48,179 nt of DNA from an uncultured Coriobacteriia bacterium (GTDB lineage: Bacteria; Actinomycetota; Coriobacteriia; Anaerosomatales; PALSA-660), in assembly GCA_903831865.1 (NCBI GenBank), contig CAIKZH010000190.1:1-48179 (forward strand), written 5' to 3'. Positions within the stretch are counted from its first letter, which is position 1, and each line of letters starts with the position of its first letter. The notes under the pieces were generated by a model. The model saw only the letters and a program-made list of their open reading frames with translations. It made no database searches and had not been told where the DNA came from. Below, in pieces: positions 32,702-40,774 of the stretch. Position numbers and translations under genes: made by a program.

Positions 32702-35281
32702 ATGCGACTTAACCGATTGTACGTACTAATGGCCTTCGCGGTGGCAGCCGCGGTGGTCATCGCTCTGCCGGCGGCCGCGTTCGGGCTCCTGACGAACAGC
32801 TACGGCATGAGCTTCGACGGGACGCACACCGCAGGCGGCAACGGCTGCCAGGACTGCCACGGCGACCTGTACAGCCAGACCGCGCACGGCGCCTACGTCC
32901 AGTGGACGACGATCCCCAGCGACCCGGGCATGTGGCCCGCGGGGCGCCCCGGACTCGGCAACACGGTCAGCCAGAGCCAGATCGCGTTCACGATCTACGG
33001 GTCCCCTGGCCTCATAGGCGGCGCTCTGGGAGACTCCGAGTACGTGGCGGCGTCCAGCGCCGTCACGGGCACCTACAGCGGGCCGTTCTCGATCGTGAAC
33101 GGTCTTGAGTGGGACGCCAGCGCTCCGAACGGTTGGGAGATCGGCAGCGCCGCCGGTGCGGCGAGTGGGCTGTCATTCGGCAACTACACGTGCAGCCAGT
33201 GCCACCAGCTCGGCGTCACGCGCGTCGGAGTGAAGCCCGCCGCCGGGAACTTCTCCGGTTCGGCTCTCGCGACGGTCGACGCGTGGGCGAGAGACCCGTC
33301 CACCAACCCGTCGCTGACCGCCAGCTACATGCAGGGCTCCGGGATCCAGTGCGAGCGCTGCCACGGGACCGGCGTCGCCGCCGGCTCGATCGCAGCAGGC
33401 GAGCATTGGAGCGCGGGCGTGCAGATCGTCGGTTGGGACACGACGAGCACCAACCCGAACGCGCGCGCGGCAAGCCAAAAGATCCTCGATTCGCAGACCT
33501 GCGGTCAGTGCCACGGCACGTTCAAGAACGGCAACATCGTAGGGTTCACACCCGACGCGACGATCACCGACTTCGTAGGCAGCTACGGCCCGACCGACGT
33601 ACCGACCGTAGCCTCCTTCTCGGTGAGCCCGGGCTCCTACAAGTTCTATCCGACCGGTCACGACAAGCAGGGAGGCCTGAAGCACTCCTACTACACCGAG
33701 TGGGCCATGTCCCCGCACTCATGGCGCGGTCATCTCACGGCCTCGTCTCCGAACGCGACTCCGTACCAGAAGTACGGGTGGCAGGAGCTCAACGAGAACG
33801 CTGCCAACGGCACTCCCGGCAAGGTGGAGACAAGTCACTTCAGCGAGTCCACCAACGGCAGCGTGGTGTGCAACAAGTGCCACACCGGTGAGGGCTACAT
33901 GAAGCGCAAGGGCGTCGCGATCATCCAGAACCTCGTCGAGTCGACCTCCACAGAGGGATTCCTCGGCACCGAGTGCTCTTCGTGCCACGTTGTCCACGGT
34001 GCGGCGACCGCCACCGGCATGTCGATCCGTCAGCCGGAGCAGGCCTTCGGTCCCGTCGGCACCTCGACGAACGGCTTGGCCATCTCGAACCAGTCCATCT
34101 GTGAGGACTGCCACAACTGGCAGCTGGAGGTCCAGGGCCTGCCGCTCACGGTCACGAGCTCTCTCAGCCACCCGCAGCGCGAGATCTACCACGGTCGCGC
34201 GTTCTTCGAAGTCCCGCAGATGCCGGACTTCATGCCGGGCGTCAGGTGTGAAGAGTGCCACATGCCGGCGACCTACAGCGACACCCCGAGCGAGACCACG
34301 GTCCCGCGCTACGACAACGAGAACTACAAGCGCTACAGCCACACGTTCATGATCATGGAACCTGGCCAGGCCACGTCATGGGGCGTCCTGCCGGCCGCGG
34401 ACTCCTGCTCACCGTGTCACACGGGAGAGTCGCAGTCTCAGCTGCAGGGAAACCTCGCAACCTGGTTCTCCACGGCCAAGACGCTCAACACGCAGCTGAC
34501 CACCGCGCTCACGGCGGCCAAGTCGCGTCCTGAGACGCAGACGACGGGTGGCCTGTACCTGTTCCAGGCGGCCACCAAGAACCAGTCGATGTTCACGGCA
34601 GACGAGTCGCTTGGCGCGCACAACCCGCCCTATGAGCAGGCTGCGCTCACCAAGTCCACCTTCCTCGCCAACGAGGTCGGCGGCGCCTTCGCCAACGCGG
34701 GCGTCCTCTCCGGACCGTCCACAGTCACGACCGGTTCCGTCAACTTCATCGCTGGCGGCGTGGACTTCGGCGACGGATCCCCTGCCGCCGGGGCCTCGCT
34801 GACACTGCTCGCGAACAACGTCCCTGTCGCCGCCACGACCGCTGATGTGAACGGGGCGTTCTCGTTCATGATCACGCCGTCAGCGACGACTTCCTACCAG
34901 GTGCGCTGGGAGCGGTCGAGTCAGACTTCGACCTACCTCTTCAGCACCACCAAGACGGTCACGATCGCCGGTGCGCCCACGACGATCACGATCAGCTCCA
35001 GCACGGGCAGCGTCGCCGTCAACCACCAGTTCATCCTGAGCGGTCTCGGCACCCCGTCCGGTCTCATCGGCCTGAACATGCACGTCGACGTGAAGAAGCC
35101 GGGCAGCTCCCACTTCAGCTACTCGTCGGCACGCACGTTCTACAACAGCGGAGGCAACGCGGCGTGGCAGTACAAGTACACGCCTCTTGTCACCGGAACA
35201 TACCAGTTCAGGGCCATTTGGGACGGTAACGCCAGCTTCGCACCGTCTCAGTCCGGCCTCGTGCTGGTGAGCGTTCACTAG
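32702..35281 (+). CDS. Secreted nine-heme c-type cytochrome with C-terminal Ig-like domains
   Basis: An 859-aa exported protein. The signal peptide (1-26) ends A-L-P-A-A-A-F. Nine CXXCH heme sites start at residues 49, 164, 217, 267, 390, 425, 467, 516 and 569, irregularly spaced. One is C-E-E-C-H-M-P, a form common in multiheme oxidoreductases. No C-terminal membrane anchor is seen. Residues about 690-855 are free of heme sites and rich in Thr/Ser/Val, resembling two Ig-like or carboxypeptidase-regulatory domains, a type used for surface display. It is followed by a strong terminator and then by the 22-heme lipoprotein. I infer an extracellular or cell-surface electron-transfer role; whether it is a reductase or a conduit cannot be decided. 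Confidence 0.88.
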   Translation: MRLNRLYVLMAFAVAAAVVIALPAAAFGLLTNSYGMSFDGTHTAGGNGCQDCHGDLYSQTAHGAYVQWTTIPSDPGMWPAGRPGLGNTVSQSQIAFTIYGSPGLIGGALGDSEYVAASSAVTGTYSGPFSIVNGLEWDASAPNGWEIGSAAGAASGLSFGNYTCSQCHQLGVTRVGVKPAAGNFSGSALATVDAWARDPSTNPSLTASYMQGSGIQCERCHGTGVAAGSIAAGEHWSAGVQIVGWDTTSTNPNARAASQKILDSQTCGQCHGTFKNGNIVGFTPDATITDFVGSYGPTDVPTVASFSVSPGSYKFYPTGHDKQGGLKHSYYTEWAMSPHSWRGHLTASSPNATPYQKYGWQELNENAANGTPGKVETSHFSESTNGSVVCNKCHTGEGYMKRKGVAIIQNLVESTSTEGFLGTECSSCHVVHGAATATGMSIRQPEQAFGPVGTSTNGLAISNQSICEDCHNWQLEVQGLPLTVTSSLSHPQREIYHGRAFFEVPQMPDFMPGVRCEECHMPATYSDTPSETTVPRYDNENYKRYSHTFMIMEPGQATSWGVLPAADSCSPCHTGESQSQLQGNLATWFSTAKTLNTQLTTALTAAKSRPETQTTGGLYLFQAATKNQSMFTADESLGAHNPPYEQAALTKSTFLANEVGGAFANAGVLSGPSTVTTGSVNFIAGGVDFGDGSPAAGASLTLLANNVPVAATTADVNGAFSFMITPSATTSYQVRWERSSQTSTYLFSTTKTVTIAGAPTTITISSSTGSVAVNHQFILSGLGTPSGLIGLNMHVDVKKPGSSHFSYSSARTFYNSGGNAAWQYKYTPLVTGTYQFRAIWDGNASFAPSQSGLVLVSVH

Positions 35282-35319
35282 AGCCAGGCCCTCGTAGGGG
35301 AGAGAGTCCCCACGAGTCG

Positions 35320-35352
35320 GAGAGCCGCGACGCGAGATGCGTCGCGGCTCTC
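35320..35352 (+). terminator. Hairpin terminator after the nine-heme cytochrome gene
   Basis: 14-bp perfect inverted repeat with a 5-base loop, 38 bp after the stop codon. It lies 81 bp before the second cytochrome gene, so that gene may have its own promoter in the AT-richer stretch 35365-35395. Confidence 0.75.
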
Positions 35353-35433
35353 TCGCGTTGCGAGTCGGATTACTGTTAGACTTACTCGCGGTGTGTGTGA
35401 GGCTCGAGCCGGGCAGGGAGAAGGGGCAGCTTA

Positions 35434-36966
35434 GTGGCGCGCAAGTCTGCGGTCTGGCTGATCGGGTTCTCATTCATCATCGCGGCTGTTGTCCTCGCTG
35501 GGTGCACCGCCTCATCGACGGTCAAAGGCCCGCCTGTGACGCCGAAACACCCCGCCTTCGCGGCAGGCCAGGCGTGTGACGCGGCCGGCTGCCACGACAA
35601 GTTCAAACATCAGCAGCCCTACGCAGGGCAGCAGTGCGACCTCTGCCACAACCTCACGAACTGGTCTCATGTCACCTATCACCACCGGGACGCCACCTTC
35701 GACAACGGCATGCACCCGCTGCTCGGGTGCTCGTACTGCCATACCGAGGGCCAGCCCCTGCCGACCGGCGGCTGCGGCACCTGCCATGACGCCCCGCACG
35801 GCGGCTGGACCCAGTGCACGTCCTGTCATACCACTCTGGCCTGGGACCTCCGCAAGCCGGCCCCCCACGGCCACCTCTCGCTGCTCGGCGGTCACTCCAG
35901 CCTCACGTGCCTGGAGTGCCACTCGACTCCCAAGGAGCCGGTGAAGCCACGCCAGTGTGTGGACTGTCATAACACCCACCACACACCAACCGTGAGCGAC
36001 TGCCAGGACTGCCATGATCCAGCGCTCGGGTGGGATCACGCGAAGCCCGGGTTCCCCCACAGCGTCTTCTTCAAGCTGGTCGGCGCCCACAAGAAGCTCG
36101 ACTGCACGCAGTGCCACAAGAACGGCGTCTTCGGCGTCCTGCCGAGAGTCTGCGTCGGCTGCCACGGGTCTCACCACGGCGGCCTCACTGACTGCGCCGA
36201 GTGCCACACCACGACGTCGTTCATCCCGTCGACGTTCAACCACTCTTCGGTGTTCCCGCTCACCGGCCGTCACAGGAGCCTGTCGTGCTCTGAGTGTCAT
36301 CCACACAACCGGTTCGCGCAGAACATCGGCCACGGCAGCACCGCGTGCGTCGCTTGCCACGGCCCGCATCACGGTGGCCTCACCAAATGCGCCTCATGCC
36401 ACACCACAGCAGGCTTCCAGTTCACGACTTTCCGGCACACGAGGGTCTTCCCGTTGGTCGGCACGCACGCGAAGATCGCCTGCACCGCCTGCCACGCCCA
36501 CGGCGCCTACGCTCACGTCAAGGGCACGCACTGTGTGAACTGCCACGGAGTGCACCACGGGAATCAGACGCAGTGCCAGAACTGCCACACCCCCACGACT
36601 TTCGCCACGACTCTGCCGATCGTGCACCCGGACTCGGCTGTGCCGCTCGGTCCGTCGCACGCGTGGCCCAATCCCTGCACGCGCTGCCACCCCAGCAATG
36701 TGTTCAACACGCCGACCACGCCGTGCTCGTCGTGCCACACTGCGCCGCATGTCGGACCGACCGACTGCCTGACCTGCCACTGGCCCACCGTGTGGAGCGA
36801 CACGCACTTCACTCATCCGGACATGCCGGGAGGGGCACCGCACACGTCGACGAGCTTCGGCGGCTATCCCACCGGGTGCGCACACTGCCATCCGGGCGGC
36901 GGAAGCGACGGCGTAGACTTCACTGACTACACATGCATCGAGTGCCACGCGTTCGTGCACCCGTAG
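35434..36966 (+). CDS. 22-heme c-type cytochrome lipoprotein of repeated tri-heme modules
   Basis: A 510-aa protein with a lipoprotein signal (hydrophobic core 7-22, lipobox V-L-A-G-C). It has 21 CXXCH sites and one CX4CH site (C-D-A-A-G-C-H) near residue 50. From residue 83 on, the chain is a run of modules beginning with a histidine at 83, 145, 209, 270, 335, 398 and 461 (61-65 residues apart). Each of the first six has three CXXCH sites and about three extra histidines, in the pattern H-x-x-[FL]...L-x-G-x-H...CXXCH...CXXCH-x-x-H-H-G...CXXCH. The last module has two sites. The extra histidines would allow bis-His coordination of every heme. It recalls the triheme c7 polymers of Geobacter (GSU1996). 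The start is GTG with GGGG upstream. I infer a membrane-anchored electron wire crossing the cell wall. Confidence 0.9.
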   Translation: MARKSAVWLIGFSFIIAAVVLAGCTASSTVKGPPVTPKHPAFAAGQACDAAGCHDKFKHQQPYAGQQCDLCHNLTNWSHVTYHHRDATFDNGMHPLLGCSYCHTEGQPLPTGGCGTCHDAPHGGWTQCTSCHTTLAWDLRKPAPHGHLSLLGGHSSLTCLECHSTPKEPVKPRQCVDCHNTHHTPTVSDCQDCHDPALGWDHAKPGFPHSVFFKLVGAHKKLDCTQCHKNGVFGVLPRVCVGCHGSHHGGLTDCAECHTTTSFIPSTFNHSSVFPLTGRHRSLSCSECHPHNRFAQNIGHGSTACVACHGPHHGGLTKCASCHTTAGFQFTTFRHTRVFPLVGTHAKIACTACHAHGAYAHVKGTHCVNCHGVHHGNQTQCQNCHTPTTFATTLPIVHPDSAVPLGPSHAWPNPCTRCHPSNVFNTPTTPCSSCHTAPHVGPTDCLTCHWPTVWSDTHFTHPDMPGGAPHTSTSFGGYPTGCAHCHPGGGSDGVDFTDYTCIECHAFVHP

Positions 36967-36991
36967 GCGAACGGCCCGCTTGCATCTCGCA

Positions 36992-37029
36992 GAGAGGCCC
37001 TCTGGCGCGTCCCGGCTAGAGGGCCTCTC
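36992..37029. terminator. Bidirectional terminator between the cytochrome and PAS genes
   Basis: 12-bp perfect inverted repeat with a 14-base loop, 26 bp after the cytochrome stop and 33 bp after the stop of the converging PAS gene, where it can serve both. Confidence 0.75.
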
Positions 37030-37062
37030 ATCGCGGCGATCATGAGCGACAGCACGGGCCGG

Positions 37063-38247
37063 TCACCCCGCGGCGTCGCCCGTGGCCGGAGGACCGTCCC
37101 TGACCGCACCGGTGTCTGACAGCATGAGCGCGATGTGTCCTCGGATCGGACTGAATGCCGAGACTGATATCCATTTCCCGGCCGACGCCACGTACACCTC
37201 CACCTCGCTGGACTGGCCCGTGAGTGCGACCGGCGCGAGCGTCGCACGCCAGTCGATGTCGATGCCTCCCACAAGCGCGATGGCTTCGCTCGCCGAGCAT
37301 CCGATCAGCTGCTCGGCCCGCAGCGAGAACATGCTCTCCAGCGCACGGTTCACCTCGATGATGACGTAGTCCATGGGCCGGTTGCGGCGATCGAGTACGA
37401 CCCTCATGAGCGCGAAGCCAGTCGCCATGTGCTCGAAGACGGACTGGTACTTCGCCTGGCTGCGTCGCAGGGCCTCCTCCGCCCGCCGGCGGTGTGTGAG
37501 GTCGCTGAGGATCACAAGGGCGCTCTCGCGCTCCCCCGCGACATCCACCGGCGAGAAGCGCATCTGGAAGTAGCGCAGGCCCCTTCCCGTCGAGAGTTCG
37601 GACTCGGCCGTGTGCCCGGTCGCCCCCGAGACGCGGAAAGCGGCAAGTTCTCTTCGAACGGGTCCCGGCAACTGGAGAGTCCCGTCCGAGCGGCGGCCGT
37701 TGGAGTCGTCGGCTACCAGAAGCGCCGCGTCGTTGTGGAAGAGCATGGTCCCGTCTCGCGCGATGATGAAGGCGGGCATCGGCAGAGCGGCCAGCATGTT
37801 CGCATCCTTCAACACCGGAGCGCCTGCATCGCCATCTTCGAGGCGTTCCGCGATCGCAAGCGTCTCGAGCTCCAGCCGGTCGAAGAGCGCGTCCACGGTC
37901 CTCATATGGGGCAGGAGCGCGTCCGGCGACATCGCCGACGAATCGAGGACGTCGAGGAAGCCGTCACGGAACGCTTTCACGGCGGCGAGACACGTGGCCG
38001 CGCGGGTGCTCGTACACGCCTCCGACACCAGGCGGGCCGCGACCTCGGCGGGAGGCGTCGTGTGCGCCACGAGGGCAGTCGCCACATCCTGAGAGAGTGC
38101 ACGCACGTCCGCCGTCAACGACACCGCACCACCGGTGATCGCGCGCTCGCGCACGCTCGCAACCACCCGGTCGAGGTCGCCGAGGATCAGTCCTTCGAAC
38201 TCGTGCACGGCCTCTCCGTTCCCCACCCCAGCGACAGGGACCCGCAA
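37063..38247 (-). CDS. Stand-alone double-PAS sensor protein without output domain
   Basis: A 394-aa soluble protein. The N-terminal 140 residues are helical and not recognised. Two PAS domains follow (about 150-255 and 265-380); the second contains the V-F-E-H-M-A-T-G-F-A motif and ends in the typical I-A-L-M-L-S-D-x-T strand. A helix linker of the form D-L-T-H-R-R-R-A-E-E-A-L-R-R-S lies between them. Normally such a chain continues into a GGDEF, kinase or phosphatase domain, but it stops 14 residues after the PAS. A TTG start is used and is uncertain. It converges on the cytochrome genes and precedes, on the same strand, nothing else. A partner output protein must lie elsewhere. Confidence 0.75.
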   Translation of the reverse strand: MRVPVAGVGNGEAVHEFEGLILGDLDRVVASVRERAITGGAVSLTADVRALSQDVATALVAHTTPPAEVAARLVSEACTSTRAATCLAAVKAFRDGFLDVLDSSAMSPDALLPHMRTVDALFDRLELETLAIAERLEDGDAGAPVLKDANMLAALPMPAFIIARDGTMLFHNDAALLVADDSNGRRSDGTLQLPGPVRRELAAFRVSGATGHTAESELSTGRGLRYFQMRFSPVDVAGERESALVILSDLTHRRRAEEALRRSQAKYQSVFEHMATGFALMRVVLDRRNRPMDYVIIEVNRALESMFSLRAEQLIGCSASEAIALVGGIDIDWRATLAPVALTGQSSEVEVYVASAGKWISVSAFSPIRGHIALMLSDTGAVRDGPPATGDAAG

Positions 38248-38287
38248 CGCACCCTCACACCGTTCGGTCCAGCATAGCGCCTCGGGT

Positions 38288-38962
38288 TCACCCCACGTCG
38301 TCGGGAGTCACTGAGCGGCTGGCGCCGCGCGAGCGGACGTACTCGACCACTATCGGGATCGTCGTGACCACCACGACGCCGATGAGGACCAGCGAGAGGT
38401 TGTGGCTCACGGCGGGGATGCGTCCGAAGAAGAAGCCGGCAAGCAGGAAGACGAGGACCCATGCCACCCCACCGACGACGTTGAACTCCAGGAAGCGGCG
38501 GTAGCGCATGGTGCCCACTCCAGCGAGGAAGGGAGCGAACGTTCGGATGATGGGCACGAAGCGAGCGAGAATGACCGTCTTCGCGCCGTAGCGCTCGAAG
38601 AACGCATGCGTACGGTCCAGGTACTCTCGGCGGAATACCCGACTGTTCGGCCTGCTGAGCAGCCGCGGTCCGAGCGCCTTCCCGATCCAGTAGTTGGCGG
38701 TGTCACCGAGGATCGCGGCGGCAGCCATCACGACGATGAGGAGCCAGATGCTGAGAGGGTCGCCCGGCCGGGCCGCCAACGCGCCGGCGACGAACAACAG
38801 GGAGTCTCCCGGGAGGAAGGGCGTGACGACCAGGCCCGTCTCGCAGAAGATCACGAAGAACATCAGCAGATAGGTCCAGGCGCCCCAGACGCCGACCTGC
38901 GCGTCGACGAAGACATCGGCATGCAGGAGCGCGTCGGCCAGCATCTGAAGGAAGTGCGTCAC
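38288..38962 (-). CDS. DedA-family membrane protein
   Basis: A 224-aa polytopic membrane protein of the DedA/VTT superfamily. Typical segments are F-C-E-T-G-L-V-V-T-P-F-L-P-G-D-S-L-L-F, Y-W-I-G-K-x-L-G and R-F-V-P-I-I-R-T-F-A-P-F-L-A-G-V-G, the last carrying the conserved arginines and prolines. DedA proteins are linked to lipid-carrier (undecaprenyl phosphate) recycling and membrane homeostasis. Start GTG 38962. It ends 40 bp before the PAS gene start and may be cotranscribed with it. Confidence 0.93.
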   Translation of the reverse strand: MTHFLQMLADALLHADVFVDAQVGVWGAWTYLLMFFVIFCETGLVVTPFLPGDSLLFVAGALAARPGDPLSIWLLIVVMAAAAILGDTANYWIGKALGPRLLSRPNSRVFRREYLDRTHAFFERYGAKTVILARFVPIIRTFAPFLAGVGTMRYRRFLEFNVVGGVAWVLVFLLAGFFFGRIPAVSHNLSLVLIGVVVVTTIPIVVEYVRSRGASRSVTPDDVG

Positions 38963-39001
38963 GACGATGACCTGCCTTCCGGGATCCAGCGCACGGAGCG
39001 C

Positions 39002-39406
39002 TCACCGTACCACAGCGTCGCGATCGCCTCCGTCCCCGGCATAGACCTCGCACACCCGTCGCATGTCCTCGCGCCAGGCAGCCTCGCGGGCCTTCGAAGC
39101 GGCCGGGTAGCCTCCTTGAGCGAAGTAGCCTTCCCCCGGCATACCTGTATCGCGACGCACGACGAGCGCCGCCAGGGACACTCCCAGCAGGGCGTCCCGC
39201 TCCGAAGTGATCTCCCCGAGCAACGCCATCAGCGCCCATGAGTAGGGTCGCAGGCGCACAGCTGCGACGGAGAGGCAGAGATCGGAGTATGAGATCGTCT
39301 GATGCTCCCGCGCGCATGCCTCAAGGCACGAGCGTGCCTCCGCCTTCGCACACGCCCACGACTCGGCATCAGCGCCCCAGCGGACTCGACCTTTGCCTGT
39401 GCCCAC
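39002..39406 (-). CDS. Conserved protein of unknown function
   Basis: A 134-aa soluble protein starting at GTG 39406 (GGGGGG 8 bp upstream). It has the pattern T-I-S-Y-S-D-L-C-L followed by [11 protein letters not shown], then L-A-A-L-V-V-R-R and M-P-G-E-G-Y-F. I have seen this layout (I-T-Y-x-E-L, L-G-E-I, M-P-G-x-G-F) in short actinobacterial proteins often found near mobile or accessory genes; no function is known. The frame continues upstream into the release-factor-like gene on the other strand, which I reject as coding. DedA follows 39 bp downstream. Confidence 0.6.
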   Translation of the reverse strand: MGTGKGRVRWGADAESWACAKAEARSCLEACAREHQTISYSDLCLSVAAVRLRPYSWALMALLGEITSERDALLGVSLAALVVRRDTGMPGEGYFAQGGYPAASKAREAAWREDMRRVCEVYAGDGGDRDAVVR

Positions 39407-39454
39407 GACCGTCCCCCCTCTTCGAACGTCCGGGCGGGTATCCTTGACGTCGAC

Positions 39455-39817
39455 ATGCAACCACCGTTCGACATACCGGCCGACGACGCCGACCTTCTCG
39501 CCGAGTGCGACGTGCAGACGTTCCATGCCTCAGGCCCCGGCGGGCAGTCCGTCAACACCGCCGACTCAGCTGTCCGGCTGCGCCACAGGCCGAGCGGCGT
39601 CGTTGTCGTCTGTCGCGAGCAGCGCAGTCAGCTTCGCAACAAACGGGCATGCCTTGCAAGACTCCGCGAGCGCCTGGAGGCGCTCAATGCGCCCCCGCCG
39701 CCTCCGCGGGCGCTCACGCGCAAGACCCGGAGGGTGCGCGCGGGCGAGCTCGCCGCCAAGGCGCAGCGCGCCCGGCTGAAGCGGCTGCGCCGCCCTCCCG
39801 GCACTGGAGAGGAATGA
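39455..39817 (+). CDS. Release-factor-like GGQ-domain protein (ArfB/PrfH-type)
   Basis: A 120-aa protein with the peptidyl-tRNA hydrolysis motif G29-G30-Q31 in [10 protein letters not shown], followed by the usual V-R-L-R-H strand and a basic tail rich in Arg/Lys (residues 75-115). It lacks the codon-recognition domains of RF1/RF2. ArfB (YaeJ) frees ribosomes stalled at mRNA ends using such a GGQ domain and a basic tail; related short GGQ proteins are also common in Actinobacteria and their role is less clear. It lies next to the tmRNA gene. The start is probably ATG 39455; TTG 39446 is an alternative. Confidence 0.8.
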   Translation: MQPPFDIPADDADLLAECDVQTFHASGPGGQSVNTADSAVRLRHRPSGVVVVCREQRSQLRNKRACLARLRERLEALNAPPPPPRALTRKTRRVRAGELAAKAQRARLKRLRRPPGTGEE

Positions 39818-39876
39818 CCGTCGGGTGAACGCGACGCGCCCGCACGGCTCGAGGCCGGGCGGGCGCGGTGATCTGC

Positions 39877-40225
39877 TGGTGGAGGCGCGGAGATTCGAAC
39901 TCCGGTCCACGACCCATCCCCGGGGAGCATCTCCAGGCTCAGTCGCCGGTTGGTGTCTCGGTCAGAACGACATCCGTCGACCCACGTGTCCCGACCCAGC
40001 AGGATCTCGTTCCCTCACCGCATACCTGCGTCAGCGGCTCCGGTAGTCCCCTTCATGACGTCGCATCCGGCAGCGGGGACTCCTGCCGGGCGGCGTCGCT
40101 ACTTATTAAGCAGCGAGTGCGTAGTTATTGTTGGCGCCTAAGCGTCTTTCCCCCTGTTTTGCGAGGTGAGGGGACCTCGGCCTGCTTCTCCCGTCGAACG
40201 TATCGTGTCGAAACCAGTCGCCCCC
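39877..40225 (-). ncRNA. ssrA: Transfer-messenger RNA (tmRNA)
   Basis: A 349-nt tmRNA. The 5' end GGGGGCGACTGGTTTCGACA and the 3' end with TTCGAATC, CGCCTCC and A-CCA pair as a tRNA-like acceptor arm. The tag ORF at 40106-40135 reads, from the resume codon GCC, A-N-N-N-Y-A-L-A-A followed by TAA TAA. The ending Y-A-L-A-A is the classical ClpX degradation signal, and clpX-clpP are encoded in this window. smpB lies one gene upstream on the same strand. No sequence-convincing promoter is found; a TATACT at 40289-40294 could be its -10. Confidence 0.97.
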
Positions 40226-40390
40226 ATGCGCGGGGTGATGCCGACACCACTGTCAACGTGCATCGATCCAAGGACAGGCGCGCAAGCGAGTATACAGGTC
40301 GCGTCGCCCGTGTGCCTTGGGCCACTCCGAGCGAGACACATGCCACCGTCGAGACACGAAGTGCCGCACCACCCGGCCGATCGGCGAATC

Positions 40391-40774
40391 CTAGCTCTTG
40401 GATCTCCTCGCAAGAGCCAGGTCGGTGAGCAGCGCCCCGGTCCAGGTCCCGACCCAGGCCAGGCCGAACGCAGCCACGATGAAAGGAACCGCGAGAAGGG
40501 CCGTCGTCGTGTCGAGCTGTCGGGCCAGAGCGACCACCAGCACGATCGGCACCGCGAACCCGATGACAAGAGCGAGACGCTTCCCCGGCGCCAGCGCTCC
40601 CCCGCCGGCGCTGAGCACAAGGATCGCGAGCCCATAGAGCAGGAGACGCGGGAACCCGCGCGCAACCGAGATACCGACGGAGAAGAACAGCGGCCCGGCG
40701 AACCAGAACGCCGGCAACAGACCGACGAAGAACGCGAGCAGCGCCCACACGGCGGCGGGGCCCCGCGACCTCAT
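40391..40774 (-). CDS. Four-helix membrane protein between smpB and ssrA
   Basis: A 127-aa protein with four hydrophobic helices (about 5-30, 38-58, 65-85, 92-115) and short loops, ending in an Arg/Lys/Ser tail. Its ATG overlaps the smpB stop (4 bp), so it is translated with smpB. I do not recognise the family. Its conserved place between smpB and tmRNA is only what this sequence shows. Confidence 0.65.
   Translation of the reverse strand: MRSRGPAAVWALLAFFVGLLPAFWFAGPLFFSVGISVARGFPRLLLYGLAILVLSAGGGALAPGKRLALVIGFAVPIVLVVALARQLDTTTALLAVPFIVAAFGLAWVGTWTGALLTDLALARRSKS

Noticed and set aside
36000-36700. DNA-level tandem repeat or CRISPR-like array in the second cytochrome
   Set aside because: The repetition is at the protein level (heme modules of 61-65 codons with diverged DNA); there are no identical short repeats with unique spacers. 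No CRISPR array was seen anywhere in the window.
39407-39526. Longer form of the 134-aa unknown protein
   Set aside because: It would run through the start of the GGQ gene on the other strand; the GTG at 39406 has a good ribosome-binding site.
40251-40256. TTGACA on the minus strand as -35 box of ssrA
   Set aside because: No -10 box lies 16-18 bp downstream; the region there is GC-rich and merges with the mature 5' end.
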